Shown: positions 8,191 to 16,232, counted from the first letter of the stretch. The stretch: 34,753 bases of DNA from an uncultured Roseburia sp. (GCA_947642555.1 CANRSX010000047.1:1-34753); one strand, 5' to 3'. Program-made: numbers and translations. Notes: generated by a model from the letters alone, not told the origin.

Positions 8191-9684
8191 CTATCCGAAC
8201 ATTGCAAGCCCGCTGTGGATCCAGCCCTCGAGCGGTTTTGAGAGCATGCCAAGCGCGACATTTAACAGAATAAAGCAGACCAGTGTAAACGCATACGCCT
8301 TCTGTTTTTTTATCGTGATCGTCCTGCAGTCCGACCGGTAGTCCGGCACATAGATGCGGATCACCGTCTTCATAAAATAGATCGCGTTTAAGATCGTGGA
8401 AAGCGCCAGCACCAGAACGGCCGGCAGCATCTTGTGCGCATGGCCGATCGACGCCTCCGCAAAGAGGAGCTTGCTCACAAACCCGGAAAACATCGGCATG
8501 CCGACCATCGAGAGACTGCCCACGGTAAACGCGATCCCCGCCATTTTATTCCGGTAGGCCGAGCCGGTGAGCTCGACAAACTCCCTGCGCCCCTTCGAGG
8601 CGTCGGTAAGCCCGACCGCCGCGACAAACAAAAGCGATTTCGTCGCCGCATGGGAGAGCATGTGAAAAATACTCGCCGTCATCCCGGCCTCCGTCCCGAG
8701 CCCGAACCCCATATAAATATAGCCGATCTGCGCCACACTCGAAAACGCGATCATGCGACGTATGTCGTTTTCCTGTATCGCGCTGGTAGATCCGAAAATC
8801 ATGCCGAGCAGGCCAAAGATAAAGAGCACGTTGATGATCTTGCTCTGCGCGATAATCTCAAACCCGATGACCCGGTAAAAAATCTTGATCAGCAGAAAAA
8901 TATACCCTTTCGACACCAGACTCGAGAGCATTGCCGCCGAGGAGACCGTGGAATACCCGTAAGCATCCGGCAGCCAGGAGTGAAACGGGAACAGCGCGCT
9001 TTTGATCGCAAGCCCCGCGCACAGAAGGCCGATCGTCGTCATCAGCGGCACCGTGTACTCTCCCCGCGCCGCGAGCGCCGCCACGGATTCTTTGATATTG
9101 CTCATCAGAAGATGTCCGGTCAGATCGTAAAGCATGCACAGGCTGACCAGGAAAAGCCCGGACCCGAGCAGGCTCATGATCATATACCGGATCGCCGCCT
9201 CGAAGGTGCGCCCGATCTCGCGGACCATGATCAGACCGCAGGCCGAGATCGTATTGATCTCCACAAAAACATAAGCCGTAAAAAGATCGTTCGTGTAGAC
9301 CAGCGCAAGCAGCGAGCTAAGGAGCAGATCCACTAAAATATAGTAAAGATTCTGTTTGTTCTCCGCCACCTCTTCGGCCAGCTGCCTCCTGCCGCCGAGC
9401 ATGGACAAAAACATGATCAGGCAGAAAAAAAGCGCCATCCCGGCCTCTAAAACGCCCGCGCGGATCTCATTGCCCCACGGCGCCGGAAAATGCCCCATCC
9501 AGTAGACAAACGGCTCCCCCGTCCCGGTCAGATACACGAGAAGGATCCCGGACATCACCCCCACCGCGACAATCAGGAAGGTATTCAGCCTCCTCGCCGC
9601 CTTTACCGGAAGCACGGAGCTGACAATCCCGGAAAACATCGATAAGATGATGGAGAAAAAGGGAAAGTTCTGTATGAAATCCAT
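8191..9684 (-). CDS. mrpD: MrpD-like antiporter subunit (first of four)
   Basis: This 497-residue polytopic membrane protein is the antiporter subunit directly after the MrpC-like gene, the position MrpD/MbhH normally holds. Charged residues are E142 in YVFVEINTISACG, K228 in LAIKSALFPFHSWLPDAY, K259 in SSLVSKGYIFLL, the Lys in SHAATKSLLFVAAVG and the Lys in GFVSKLLFAEA. The motif IKSALFPFHSWLPDA is very close to MrpD and MbhH. A GTG at 9687 is in frame, but AAGGAGGGG is better placed for the ATG at 9684, which shares one base with the preceding stop (TGATG). The gene symbol is by position and motif only. Confidence 0.88.
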   Translation of the reverse strand: MDFIQNFPFFSIILSMFSGIVSSVLPVKAARRLNTFLIVAVGVMSGILLVYLTGTGEPFVYWMGHFPAPWGNEIRAGVLEAGMALFFCLIMFLSMLGGRRQLAEEVAENKQNLYYILVDLLLSSLLALVYTNDLFTAYVFVEINTISACGLIMVREIGRTFEAAIRYMIMSLLGSGLFLVSLCMLYDLTGHLLMSNIKESVAALAARGEYTVPLMTTIGLLCAGLAIKSALFPFHSWLPDAYGYSTVSSAAMLSSLVSKGYIFLLIKIFYRVIGFEIIAQSKIINVLFIFGLLGMIFGSTSAIQENDIRRMIAFSSVAQIGYIYMGFGLGTEAGMTASIFHMLSHAATKSLLFVAAVGLTDASKGRREFVELTGSAYRNKMAGIAFTVGSLSMVGMPMFSGFVSKLLFAEASIGHAHKMLPAVLVLALSTILNAIYFMKTVIRIYVPDYRSDCRTITIKKQKAYAFTLVCFILLNVALGMLSKPLEGWIHSGLAMFG

Positions 9685-10061
9685 CACCGCCCCTCCTTCT
9701 TTAACAGCATCGAAATCTCGTCCAGATCCAGCGTGTGGTATCTCCGGTAAAGGCGGATCGTTAAGGAGAGCATGATCGCCGTCACGGACACCGAGACCAC
9801 GATGCCGGTGAGCACCAGGCCGCTCGGAACCGGATTGATATAGGCTTCCACCTCCTGTATGCCGTCCACGACAATCGGGGCCACCCGGTCCCTGATATAG
9901 CCTTTTTCCGCGAGAAACAGGTACACCGCCGTGTCCATGATGTTAAGGCCGATGATCTTTTTAATCAGGTTCTTCTGCAAAAGCAGGTTCGAAAACCCGA
10001 TGACAAAGAGGATCACCGACACCGCTTCCCCGTAATTTGTAAACAGATTCGGACCGAACAT
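9684..10061 (-). CDS. mrpC: MrpC/MbhG/NuoK-like subunit
   Basis: This 125-residue protein has three predicted membrane helices. LLLQKNLIKKIIGLNIMDT is the NuoK/MrpC helix-2 signature, and NPVPSGLVLTGIVVSVSVTA corresponds to the 'DPLPQALVLTAIVI' region of MrpC. The usual MrpC length is about 113. An insert between helices (about 50-78, KGYIRDRVAPIVVDGIQEVE) makes it slightly longer, as in the Mbh-type proteins. It begins one base after the stop of the MbhE-MrpB fusion gene (TAA then ATG) with AAGGGGG upstream, so translation is coupled. In complex I relatives this subunit links the antiporter units to the rest of the membrane arm. Confidence 0.9.
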   Translation of the reverse strand: MFGPNLFTNYGEAVSVILFVIGFSNLLLQKNLIKKIIGLNIMDTAVYLFLAEKGYIRDRVAPIVVDGIQEVEAYINPVPSGLVLTGIVVSVSVTAIMLSLTIRLYRRYHTLDLDEISMLLKKEGR

Positions 10062-11045
10062 TTAAAAATCCCCCTTCCGGAACATCGCAAAAAATGTATA
10101 CATCGTACAGGCTACCACCAGGCCCACACAGATATTCAGCGGCAGGATCAGGCCGCTGCTTAAGATCGCCCCCGGCTTCCCCAGCGGGATCCCGCTCTCC
10201 AAATGGTTTGCGCCGGTAAAAAACGAGTAGCTCTTCGCCAGGCAGTAAAAGGTCAGGGCAAAAAAGCAGATCCACTTATAGGTCTTTTCCGTAAAAAACC
10301 GCTCCGTCTTCTCAAAGCCGAAGGCATTCTGGTATAGGATCAGGCCTGCGCCGATGATCGCGCCGCCGGAAAAGCCTCCGCCCGGGGAGAGATGACCGTT
10401 TAAAATCACATAGACGCCGAAAATGACGATAATCGGGACCAGGATCCCCGCGATCTTCTGTAAAATCAGATTTTCCTCGTAGATGCTCCCGCTCTTTTCC
10501 GCCGGACCTGCGCTCTTCCTGCTCTTTTCTGCCGTATTGGCACGCCCTCCCGCGACATCTTCTGCGCCCGTTTCCTTTTTCTTCTTATTATGAAGCAGGA
10601 TCAGGACCGTCACGGTGGAGATAAACAGCACGTTTGATTCGCCGAAGGTATCGAACGCGCGGTAGTCCAGAATCATTCCCGTCACGATATTGACCGCCCC
10701 GGTCTCCTGAAGGCCGTTTTCGATATAGCGTGCAGAGACTTCATTGTTCACCGGATTGTCCGGATTGCCGTTTTCCGGCAGCCAGGAGACCGCCACTAAC
10801 ATGATGAGCATCAGCGTCGCGCAGAACACGACGGCCGCAACCTGATAGAGACGGTGAAACAGCTTTAACTTCTGGTTATCCTCCACATCATAGATATGCT
10901 CCCGGATCAGCCTGCGCTCCTCCATCAGTTCGCGGATCTCGCCCGCCCGCGGCGCATGGCCGGTCTGCGGCTTCATCTCCACCCGGTCAAGAAGCGTATC
11001 CCGCTCCCCGTAGAACCATCGGGAAAACGCGCTATCTTTCTTCAT
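10062..11045 (-). CDS. mrpB: Fused MbhE + MrpB/MbhF-like membrane subunit
   Basis: Two subunits that are separate in archaeal Mbh are joined in this protein of about 327 residues. Residues 1-65 are charged and cytosolic. One helix lies at about 69-88. The MbhE (MrpA C-terminal) signature NIVTGMILDYRAFDTFGES is at 119-137, followed by a helix (about 138-152). A Lys/Glu/Ala-rich linker runs from 153 to 190. The MrpB domain (193-327) has its signature ILNGHLSPGGGFSGGAIIGA at about 214-233. A longer frame starts at 11072, but AGGAGG just upstream and the natural N-terminus MKKDSAF favour ATG 11045. It overlaps the MbhD gene by 14 nt. The linker suggests a recent fusion. Confidence 0.85.
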   Translation of the reverse strand: MKKDSAFSRWFYGERDTLLDRVEMKPQTGHAPRAGEIRELMEERRLIREHIYDVEDNQKLKLFHRLYQVAAVVFCATLMLIMLVAVSWLPENGNPDNPVNNEVSARYIENGLQETGAVNIVTGMILDYRAFDTFGESNVLFISTVTVLILLHNKKKKETGAEDVAGGRANTAEKSRKSAGPAEKSGSIYEENLILQKIAGILVPIIVIFGVYVILNGHLSPGGGFSGGAIIGAGLILYQNAFGFEKTERFFTEKTYKWICFFALTFYCLAKSYSFFTGANHLESGIPLGKPGAILSSGLILPLNICVGLVVACTMYTFFAMFRKGDF

Positions 11046-11295
11046 CGTCCACGTCCTCCTCTCCCATCGCATGGATCTTGCGCAGCGTCACGAAAAAGAG
11101 CACGCTCGTCACGCCCGCGCCGACCGCGGCCTCCGTGATCGCCAGGTCCGGCGACTCCAGCATCATCCAGATAATCGACATCACCAGGCTGTAGGACATA
11201 AAAATCAAAACGGAATTTAATAATTTCTTTGAAAATGTCACTGAGATCGCACAGATCACGAGAAAGCCCAGCAGGATATAAGTCAGTATATTCAT
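11032..11295 (-). CDS. MbhD-like subunit (DUF4040, part of MrpA C-terminus)
   Basis: This 87-residue protein has about three membrane helices. ESPDLAITEAAVGAGVTSVL (about 47-66) is the clear signature of MbhD/DUF4040, which in bacterial Mrp systems is fused to the C-terminal part of MrpA. It ends in an acidic tail, GEEDVDDEER. It starts inside the stop of the MrpG gene (ATGA, 4-nt overlap) and overlaps the next gene by 14 nt. Having it as a separate gene between G and B is the archaeal Mbh/Mbs arrangement, not the usual bacterial mrpABCDEFG order. Confidence 0.9.
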   Translation of the reverse strand: MNILTYILLGFLVICAISVTFSKKLLNSVLIFMSYSLVMSIIWMMLESPDLAITEAAVGAGVTSVLFFVTLRKIHAMGEEDVDDEER

Positions 11296-11621
11296 CGTTT
11301 CACCTCACAGAAGTCCTTAAGCTCCTCGTCCGTCGAGCGCTCCAGCTTCGCGATCAGGTGGGACGACACCGGGGACGCCAGCCATAAGAATACGACAACG
11401 AGGAACAGCTTCAGGCTCGTAAAATTAAATCCTGACATAAGAATCAGCCCAAGCATTGACGAACCGATACCCAGTGTATCACCCATAGCCGCCGCATGCA
11501 TCCGGTTCATCACAAAATGAAACCGGTAGACGCCGAACACCTCCAGTGCAAATGTGATCAGTCCCGCGCACAGAAGCACTGCGCCCGCAAGAAATCGAAT
11601 CCATTCCCACATTCTGTTCAC
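11292..11621 (-). CDS. mrpG: MrpG/MbhC-like subunit
   Basis: This small three-helix membrane protein of up to 109 residues carries the family signature RMHAAAMGDTLGIGSSMLG (about 40-58; family 'RLHAxTKADTLG'). GTG at 11621 overlaps the MrpF stop as GTGA. The ribosome site GGGAGG is better spaced for the ATG at 11612, which would give 106 residues. Both are close to the usual length of about 110-120. MrpG is a small structural subunit of the Mrp/Mbh antiporter module. Confidence 0.9.
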   Translation of the reverse strand: MNRMWEWIRFLAGAVLLCAGLITFALEVFGVYRFHFVMNRMHAAAMGDTLGIGSSMLGLILMSGFNFTSLKLFLVVVFLWLASPVSSHLIAKLERSTDEELKDFCEVKR

Positions 11622-11992
11622 CCTCCCTGTTCTTCCACATCAGAAATCTGTTTTTTATCGCTCAGACCCGCATCGCTGTCCGGATGCTTTGCCCGCTGTT
11701 TTCTCTCATTATACACGCGCACATAAATCTTTGTCAGCACGACGACCGCGAGAAAGCTGATCATCGCGTAAATGATACAGATATCCGTCAGATATCCCTC
11801 GTCAAGCTGGAGCGCCAGAATTGCGATCATCACCATCACGATCGTTCCCATCATATTTGTGGCGACGATGCGGTCCGCCACCTTCGGCCCTAACACGGCC
11901 CGGATAAAGCAGCACAGCAGCAGGATCGCCAGAAAGACCAGCCCGATCACAAACAATACGTGCCGTGCATTCAGCAATACCGGATTCGTCAT
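11618..11992 (-). CDS. mrpF: MrpF/MbhB-like subunit
   Basis: This 124-residue protein has three membrane helices. GPKVADRIVATNMMGTIVMV (about 35-54) is the MrpF signature ('GPTxxDRVVALD'), followed by a conserved Asp in LTDICIIYAMISFLAVVVLT. The C-terminal tail from about residue 93 is hydrophilic and longer than in typical MrpF (about 90 residues). It starts 5 nt after the MrpE stop and overlaps the next gene by 4 nt. The role is structural, within the membrane antiporter module. Confidence 0.9.
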   Translation of the reverse strand: MTNPVLLNARHVLFVIGLVFLAILLLCCFIRAVLGPKVADRIVATNMMGTIVMVMIAILALQLDEGYLTDICIIYAMISFLAVVVLTKIYVRVYNERKQRAKHPDSDAGLSDKKQISDVEEQGG

Positions 11993-11997
11993 CTCCT

Positions 11998-12462
11998 CTA
12001 CCTCTTTTCTTCTATTTTAAGCAGCAGACGCTCAAAGGAGCTGTCCGAAAGACCCTCGGAGAGCGACCGGTCCAGACAGTGCACCGTCAGCTCATCCGCT
12101 TCCAGCGACACCGTGATCGTCCCCGGCGTCAGCGTGATCGCATTCGCCAGCATCACGCGCGCCGTGTCTGACCGCAGTCTCGTATGAAAACTCACCAGCA
12201 CCGGCTCCGGCTCTTTCTCCGGCGCAAGCATCAGGGGAAGCAGCGCCATATTTGCCAGGAACACTTCCCGGACCAAAAGGATCACATACTGCGCCAGCAG
12301 CACGCTCTTCTTCAGAAGAAGCAGATCCTTCGCCGGGCTCCAGCCCATAAACCGGCATGTAAAAGCATAGACGGCCGCCGCGATAAAAACTCCAAAGACC
12401 GCAATCTCCACCGTCAGCTGTCCGTTAAATATCACCCAGACAAGAAAATAGAAGACAAACAT
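11998..12462 (-). CDS. mrpE: MrpE/MbhA-like subunit, first gene of the complex
   Basis: This 154-residue protein has two N-terminal membrane helices, a third segment around 53-75, and a soluble C-terminal domain with the MrpE signature ANAITLTPGTITV followed by LTVHCLDRS. Length matches the family (about 150-170). GGAGGAG precedes the ATG by about 5-6 nt. It opens a run of ten minus-strand genes with gaps of 0-78 nt, so expression is probably from one promoter in the 12463-12693 region, which it shares divergently with a hybrid histidine kinase. Confidence 0.9.
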   Translation of the reverse strand: MFVFYFLVWVIFNGQLTVEIAVFGVFIAAAVYAFTCRFMGWSPAKDLLLLKKSVLLAQYVILLVREVFLANMALLPLMLAPEKEPEPVLVSFHTRLRSDTARVMLANAITLTPGTITVSLEADELTVHCLDRSLSEGLSDSSFERLLLKIEEKR

Positions 12463-12526
12463 CGTTCACTCCTCCAAAACGCATGTCCGCGCCCGCAGAC
12501 GCTGTCGCAAATTCAAAATCGGATTC

Positions 12527-12560
12527 AGTATAGCACAAAAAAACGTCAGAGAAAAGTCAA
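12527..12560 (-). promoter_or_regulatory. Candidate promoter of the antiporter operon
   Basis: On the - strand a TATACT -10-like box (12527-12532) lies about 65 nt upstream of the mrpE start. The nearest good -35 box, TTGACT (12555-12560), is 22 nt away, too far for a standard sigma-A promoter. A TTTTCT at 12550-12555 has the right spacing but a poor match. The position is plausible, the exact promoter is not settled. Confidence 0.3.
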
Positions 12561-12581
12561 AAAAGAAATCTCACAGGAACA

Positions 12582-12610
12582 TTGTGTTTTTGATCCAATC
12601 GTCATATACT
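12582..12610 (+). promoter_or_regulatory. Promoter of the hybrid histidine kinase gene
   Basis: TTGTGT (12582-12587), a 17-nt spacer and TATACT (12605-12610) form a good sigma-A-type promoter. The start codon at 12694 is about 77 nt beyond the predicted transcript start, and I see no leader structure of note. Confidence 0.5.
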
Positions 12611-12693
12611 ATAGATAATGACAGAATCTGGCAGGATCTGCCCGGGAGACTCTGCTCTCACCAGGCTATCATCATTTGACGGGGGAAGAAATC

Positions 12694-14883
12694 ATGGAAA
12701 AGAAACGCATTTATTTCTATTTCCTGCTGACAGCTTCCACGCTGGCAGTCATTTGTTTCGCCACATTTTTTTATATCAGGCAGTTAAACCGGACGATTTC
12801 CGACAATATCACAAATTCCGTGAGCGAGATCGCGGAACACGACAGGCAGGCCATCCAGTCCTACATCGAGCACTGCTGGGCGGATCTTTCCGATATCGCA
12901 GAGCGTTTCCGGCGCGACGGCTGTCAGACCATCCGTGAGGTGCAGGAACGGATGAATCTGGAGACCGCCACCAGCGAGTTCACTCACATTTACCTGATCG
13001 CGGAGGACGGCACCGTCTACACGGATCAGTATGACACCGGCGTCCCGGGCGGCGCCACAGACCGCTACCCTGATTTTCTGTCCTTTTTCCGGGAGGACCA
13101 GGAAAGGATCGTGATGCGGACGGACGACATTCCCGGAAACGACCCCTCCCGGCGGGCCGCCATGCTCTACGGCATCCGTCTTTCTGACTGTACGGTTGAG
13201 GGAAAGGCCATGTCAGCCTTCATCGGGATCACGGATCTCTCCTCGATTCAGGATAAAATGGTCATCGACAGCTTTTACAAAAACGGAGAATACCGCGGAC
13301 ACAGCGCTCTGATCGACACATCAGGAAACTACATCGTTAATATAAACAAAAAAGTGTATCTCAATGAGCGCAACAATCTTTACGAGCATCTGCTCGAATC
13401 CGAACACTCGGAGCTGACCAATGAGGAGCTCGGCCAGAAATTAAAGAATCAGGAAACCTTCGGCTTCTATCATTCCCATAAAGGGGAGCGTTATCAGGAG
13501 CTCTTTTATTTCATACCGTTCGGGGATGACATGGATCTGTATTTTATCATGTCCGTCAATGAGGAAGTCTTCATGGAGCAGAGCCGGGTGTTTGTCACGA
13601 TGAGCATCACCATGCTCGCCGTGTGCACCGTGACCGTGATCACAATGCTTCTGATCGTCATGCACTATCAGGGCAAAACCATCCGCACATCCGAGAAGGC
13701 ACGCTCCCAGAAGGAATTCCTCTCCAATATGAGCCATGAGATCCGCACGCCGCTGAACGGGCTGATCGGCATGAATCATCTGATCATGGCGCACATCGAC
13801 GACGACAGCAAAAAAGCGCAGATTCAGGAATGGCTGTTAAAGTCCCACAGCACCGCCAATTATCTGCTCTCGCTGGTCAACGATATCCTGGATATGTCAA
13901 AGCTTCAGGCCGGACGGGTGGATCTGGTCTGCGAACCGCTCCTGCTCTCCTCCCTGGTGGACGAGACCGGGGCCATGCAGGCGGACAATATTAAAAGCCG
14001 CGGCATCACCTTTACCATAGAGACAGATCTGTGTGCGCCGTGCATTGAGGGGGATGCCACCCGCATCAAGCAGATTCTGATGAATATTCTCGGGAATGCC
14101 GCCAAGTTTACGCCCAAAGGCAGATCCATCCGCTTTACCGTCCGCCAGGAAAAGACGGACGAGGAGCATGTGAACACGATATTCATCTGCGCGGACACCG
14201 GGATCGGCATGTCAAAGGAATACCTTGGCAATATTTTTGACGCGTTCAGCCAGGAGCAAAACCGCCATACGGATGCGGCGAAGGGAACCGGACTTGGCAT
14301 GGCCATCAGCCGGCTGCTCGCAAATGCGATGGGCGGCGACATCACCGTGGAGAGCGAGCTGAATGCGGGCAGCACATTTACCGTCACGATCCCCTCACGG
14401 ATCGTAACGGATATTCCCGATTATCTGAAACAGGAAAAAGAAGACACCGGTCAAAAGGACGCCGCCGGTCAGACAGCGCGCCGCCCGCTTAAAATCCTTG
14501 TCGCGGAGGACGTGGAGTTAAATGCCGAGATCCTTCTGTCCATCCTCGCAATGGAGGGCTTTGAAACGGTCCACGCGTCAGACGGAAGGGAGGCGCTGGA
14601 GCTGTTTGAGCGCTCCGCTGTCGGCGAATTTGACCTTATCCTCATGGATATGCAGATGCCCGTCATGGATGGCTGTGCGGCCGCAGCCGCGATCCGCGGA
14701 TTAAACCGCGCGGACGCGTCAACTGTCATTATATATGCCTGCACAGCCAACACGTTCCAGGAAGACCGCGATCTTGCGTTTGCAAGCGGAATGAATGATT
14801 TTGTGACAAAGCCCATTGACGTCAGTCTGCTGTTAAAGAAGCTTGCCGCGCATCCGCTTTCAGAGGGAACTCCGCCATCGTGA
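12694..14883 (+). CDS. Membrane hybrid histidine kinase with C-terminal receiver
   Basis: This protein of about 729 residues carries a helix at about 8-30, a large extracytoplasmic sensor region (31-298, probably Cache-like: 'HIYLIAEDGTVYTD', 'GHSALIDTSGNYIVNI'), and a second helix at 300-324. HisKA follows with phospho-acceptor H348 in SNMSHEIRTPLNG. The ATPase boxes are N in NILGNAAKFTP, G1 in DTGIGMSKEYLG and G2 in GTGLGMAISR. The receiver (about 596-715) has LKILVAEDVELN, phospho-acceptor D652 in LMDMQMPVMDG, T in YACTANTF and K in FVTKPID. All catalytic residues are present. The frame extends to TTG 12676, but ATG 12694 has a GGGGGA site. There is no output domain, so a separate Hpt/regulator partner is implied. 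It diverges from the antiporter operon and overlaps the next gene tail-to-tail by 62 nt. Confidence 0.9.
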   Translation: MEKKRIYFYFLLTASTLAVICFATFFYIRQLNRTISDNITNSVSEIAEHDRQAIQSYIEHCWADLSDIAERFRRDGCQTIREVQERMNLETATSEFTHIYLIAEDGTVYTDQYDTGVPGGATDRYPDFLSFFREDQERIVMRTDDIPGNDPSRRAAMLYGIRLSDCTVEGKAMSAFIGITDLSSIQDKMVIDSFYKNGEYRGHSALIDTSGNYIVNINKKVYLNERNNLYEHLLESEHSELTNEELGQKLKNQETFGFYHSHKGERYQELFYFIPFGDDMDLYFIMSVNEEVFMEQSRVFVTMSITMLAVCTVTVITMLLIVMHYQGKTIRTSEKARSQKEFLSNMSHEIRTPLNGLIGMNHLIMAHIDDDSKKAQIQEWLLKSHSTANYLLSLVNDILDMSKLQAGRVDLVCEPLLLSSLVDETGAMQADNIKSRGITFTIETDLCAPCIEGDATRIKQILMNILGNAAKFTPKGRSIRFTVRQEKTDEEHVNTIFICADTGIGMSKEYLGNIFDAFSQEQNRHTDAAKGTGLGMAISRLLANAMGGDITVESELNAGSTFTVTIPSRIVTDIPDYLKQEKEDTGQKDAAGQTARRPLKILVAEDVELNAEILLSILAMEGFETVHASDGREALELFERSAVGEFDLILMDMQMPVMDGCAAAAAIRGLNRADASTVIIYACTANTFQEDRDLAFASGMNDFVTKPIDVSLLLKKLAAHPLSEGTPPS

Positions 14884-15865
14884 TTTTCACGGAATCATAC
14901 CAGTTGTGAAAGACCAGGCTCACAGAGTCCACCCGCATCCGGCCGAATACGCGATTGTCCGGCACCCGCTTTAAAAATTCCGCCGGATCCGACAGGCGTT
15001 CAGGAATCCTTGCCACCGTCGCGTGCGCGGAAAAGGTCTCATACCGTTCCTCAAGCTTCAGCCCGGCGGCCGAAAGGCCGCTCCGCAGCGACTGTCGCAG
15101 CTCGTTTAAACCGTTTTCGTAATACCCGCAGACCAGCACCGCGTTATCGCTCGCCGTCACACCGGTAAAATCAATCGAAAACGGTTCAATATCCGTCGCG
15201 CATTCCCCGATACACCGGATGTAGTCTCCAATGTCCGGCGGGATCTCTCTTCCCGGCTCACCGCGCAGGATATCCAGCACCGTCAGGTGCAGATCCTCCT
15301 TCGGATAATAGTACAGATCCGGCTCCGTCTGTCTGAGTTCTTCCATCCAGGCCAGAATCGGCTCCGTCACCTCAGGTGTGAGACGGATTAAAAGCGCCAG
15401 CGCCATCCTCGTGTCGGAGGCGTCCGCAAGCAGATACGGATCGCCGGTTCCGCCGCGCAGAAGCGCTTCTTTGTGCTGCTTAAATATATTCTGATAGTGA
15501 TGTTGTAATTTTGCAAAACTACCGCCTGCTTTTTTCTTTTCTTTTGTCAGATCATAGCTCTCCCCGATCATCCGCCGGATCTCTTTTTCCGGCACGCTCC
15601 CGTCTAAGATAATGGAGTTCCAGTATGTTTTATTCAGATGATAAGCCGGGATCACCGAAGCGTACGCCTCCCTCCAGAAATCCCGCCACTCTGGGTCGCA
15701 TTTCACATTGATCCACACCGCCCCGTTCCTGTCAAAAATCCAGGCAAATATCTTTTTTGTCTTTTTATGCCGGATCACGCACCAGCTGGTATCGCGAAAC
15801 GGATAGTCCTCGTAGACCTCCGGGAAGGTCAGACAGAATGCGACCGCTTCTTTTTTCTCTCTCAT
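14822..15865 (-). CDS. MmcQ/YjbR domain fused to 2H phosphoesterase (2'-5' RNA ligase-like)
   Basis: Two domains are visible in 347 residues. Residues 1-110 match MmcQ/YjbR (DUF419): YPFRDTSWCVIRHKKTKKIF, WINVKCDPEW, VIPAYHLNKTYWNSIILDGS and the ending MIGESYDL. Residues about 117-337 match a 2H phosphoesterase, with H193-L-T195 in DLHLTVLDIL and H281-A-T283 in SAHATVARIP, the two catalytic HxT motifs. 2H enzymes cleave or join 2',5'- or cyclic phosphodiesters of RNA or nucleotides, and MmcQ-like proteins are small DNA-binding-like proteins. The fusion suggests a nucleic-acid or nucleotide substrate, but that is inference. A GGGGGAG site precedes the ATG. The stop lies 62 nt inside the 3' end of the convergent kinase gene. 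The start overlaps the remnant upstream as ATGA. Confidence 0.82.
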   Translation of the reverse strand: MREKKEAVAFCLTFPEVYEDYPFRDTSWCVIRHKKTKKIFAWIFDRNGAVWINVKCDPEWRDFWREAYASVIPAYHLNKTYWNSIILDGSVPEKEIRRMIGESYDLTKEKKKAGGSFAKLQHHYQNIFKQHKEALLRGGTGDPYLLADASDTRMALALLIRLTPEVTEPILAWMEELRQTEPDLYYYPKEDLHLTVLDILRGEPGREIPPDIGDYIRCIGECATDIEPFSIDFTGVTASDNAVLVCGYYENGLNELRQSLRSGLSAAGLKLEERYETFSAHATVARIPERLSDPAEFLKRVPDNRVFGRMRVDSVSLVFHNWYDSVKITMAEFPLKADARQASLTAD

Positions 15866-16212
15866 CGTATCTTCTCCCCCGCAGCATCGTGTCGGTAATA
15901 TGCCGGCCGGCGCTCCTGATCCATTTCCCTGTGGACATACATCCTGGACGGATCCTCTTCCCCGTCCCCCTGCGTCTTCACATCTTTACAAACATAGTCC
16001 GGTATCCGCCCGGCGATCCCCTGACAACGGTACCTCTCTTCCACAAAGACCGCGCAGACATTCGGCGTCATGTCCTGGTAACATTCTGCGAACTGCGGAT
16101 ACGCCTGAACCAGCCGCACGATATCAGCCGGGCGGTCCGAGCTTAAAAAGGTCATCCAGGCATCCAGTTCCTTATCTATATTGTGAACTACCTCGTGGAA
16201 TGTGTCAAGCGA
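15862..16212 (-). pseudogene. Chimeric remnant: Rpn-type nuclease C-terminus joined to a deleted GNAT acetyltransferase
   Basis: An open frame (extending to 16389) contains two unrelated pieces. At about 16212-16069 it reads VVHNIDKELDAWMTFLSSD and ADIVRLVQAYPQFAECYQD, the C-terminal part of Rpn/PD-(D/E)XK 'transposase-like' nucleases common in Lachnospiraceae. At about 16062-15910 it reads VCAVFVEERYRCQGIAGR and YVCKDVKTQG, the acetyl-CoA-binding region of a GNAT acetyltransferase, then jumps straight to GDGEEDPSRMYVHREMDQ, the end of such a protein. The strand 'LYLVTDH..FYERYGW' that normally sits between is missing. The frame ends with ATGA overlapping the MmcQ-2H start, so an intact GNAT gene was probably once coupled to it. 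No complete active site remains. The N-terminal part of the long frame overlaps the SGNH promoter and is not coding in my view. Confidence 0.6.
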
Positions 16213-16232
16213 TATGTAGACGATAAAAAACG

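Noticed and set aside
2906..12462. A hydrogenase or complex I operon
   Set aside because: I looked for NuoB/C/D/H/I-like or NiFe-hydrogenase signatures such as paired CxxC motifs in this block and its neighbours and found none. Only the antiporter-type membrane subunits are present.
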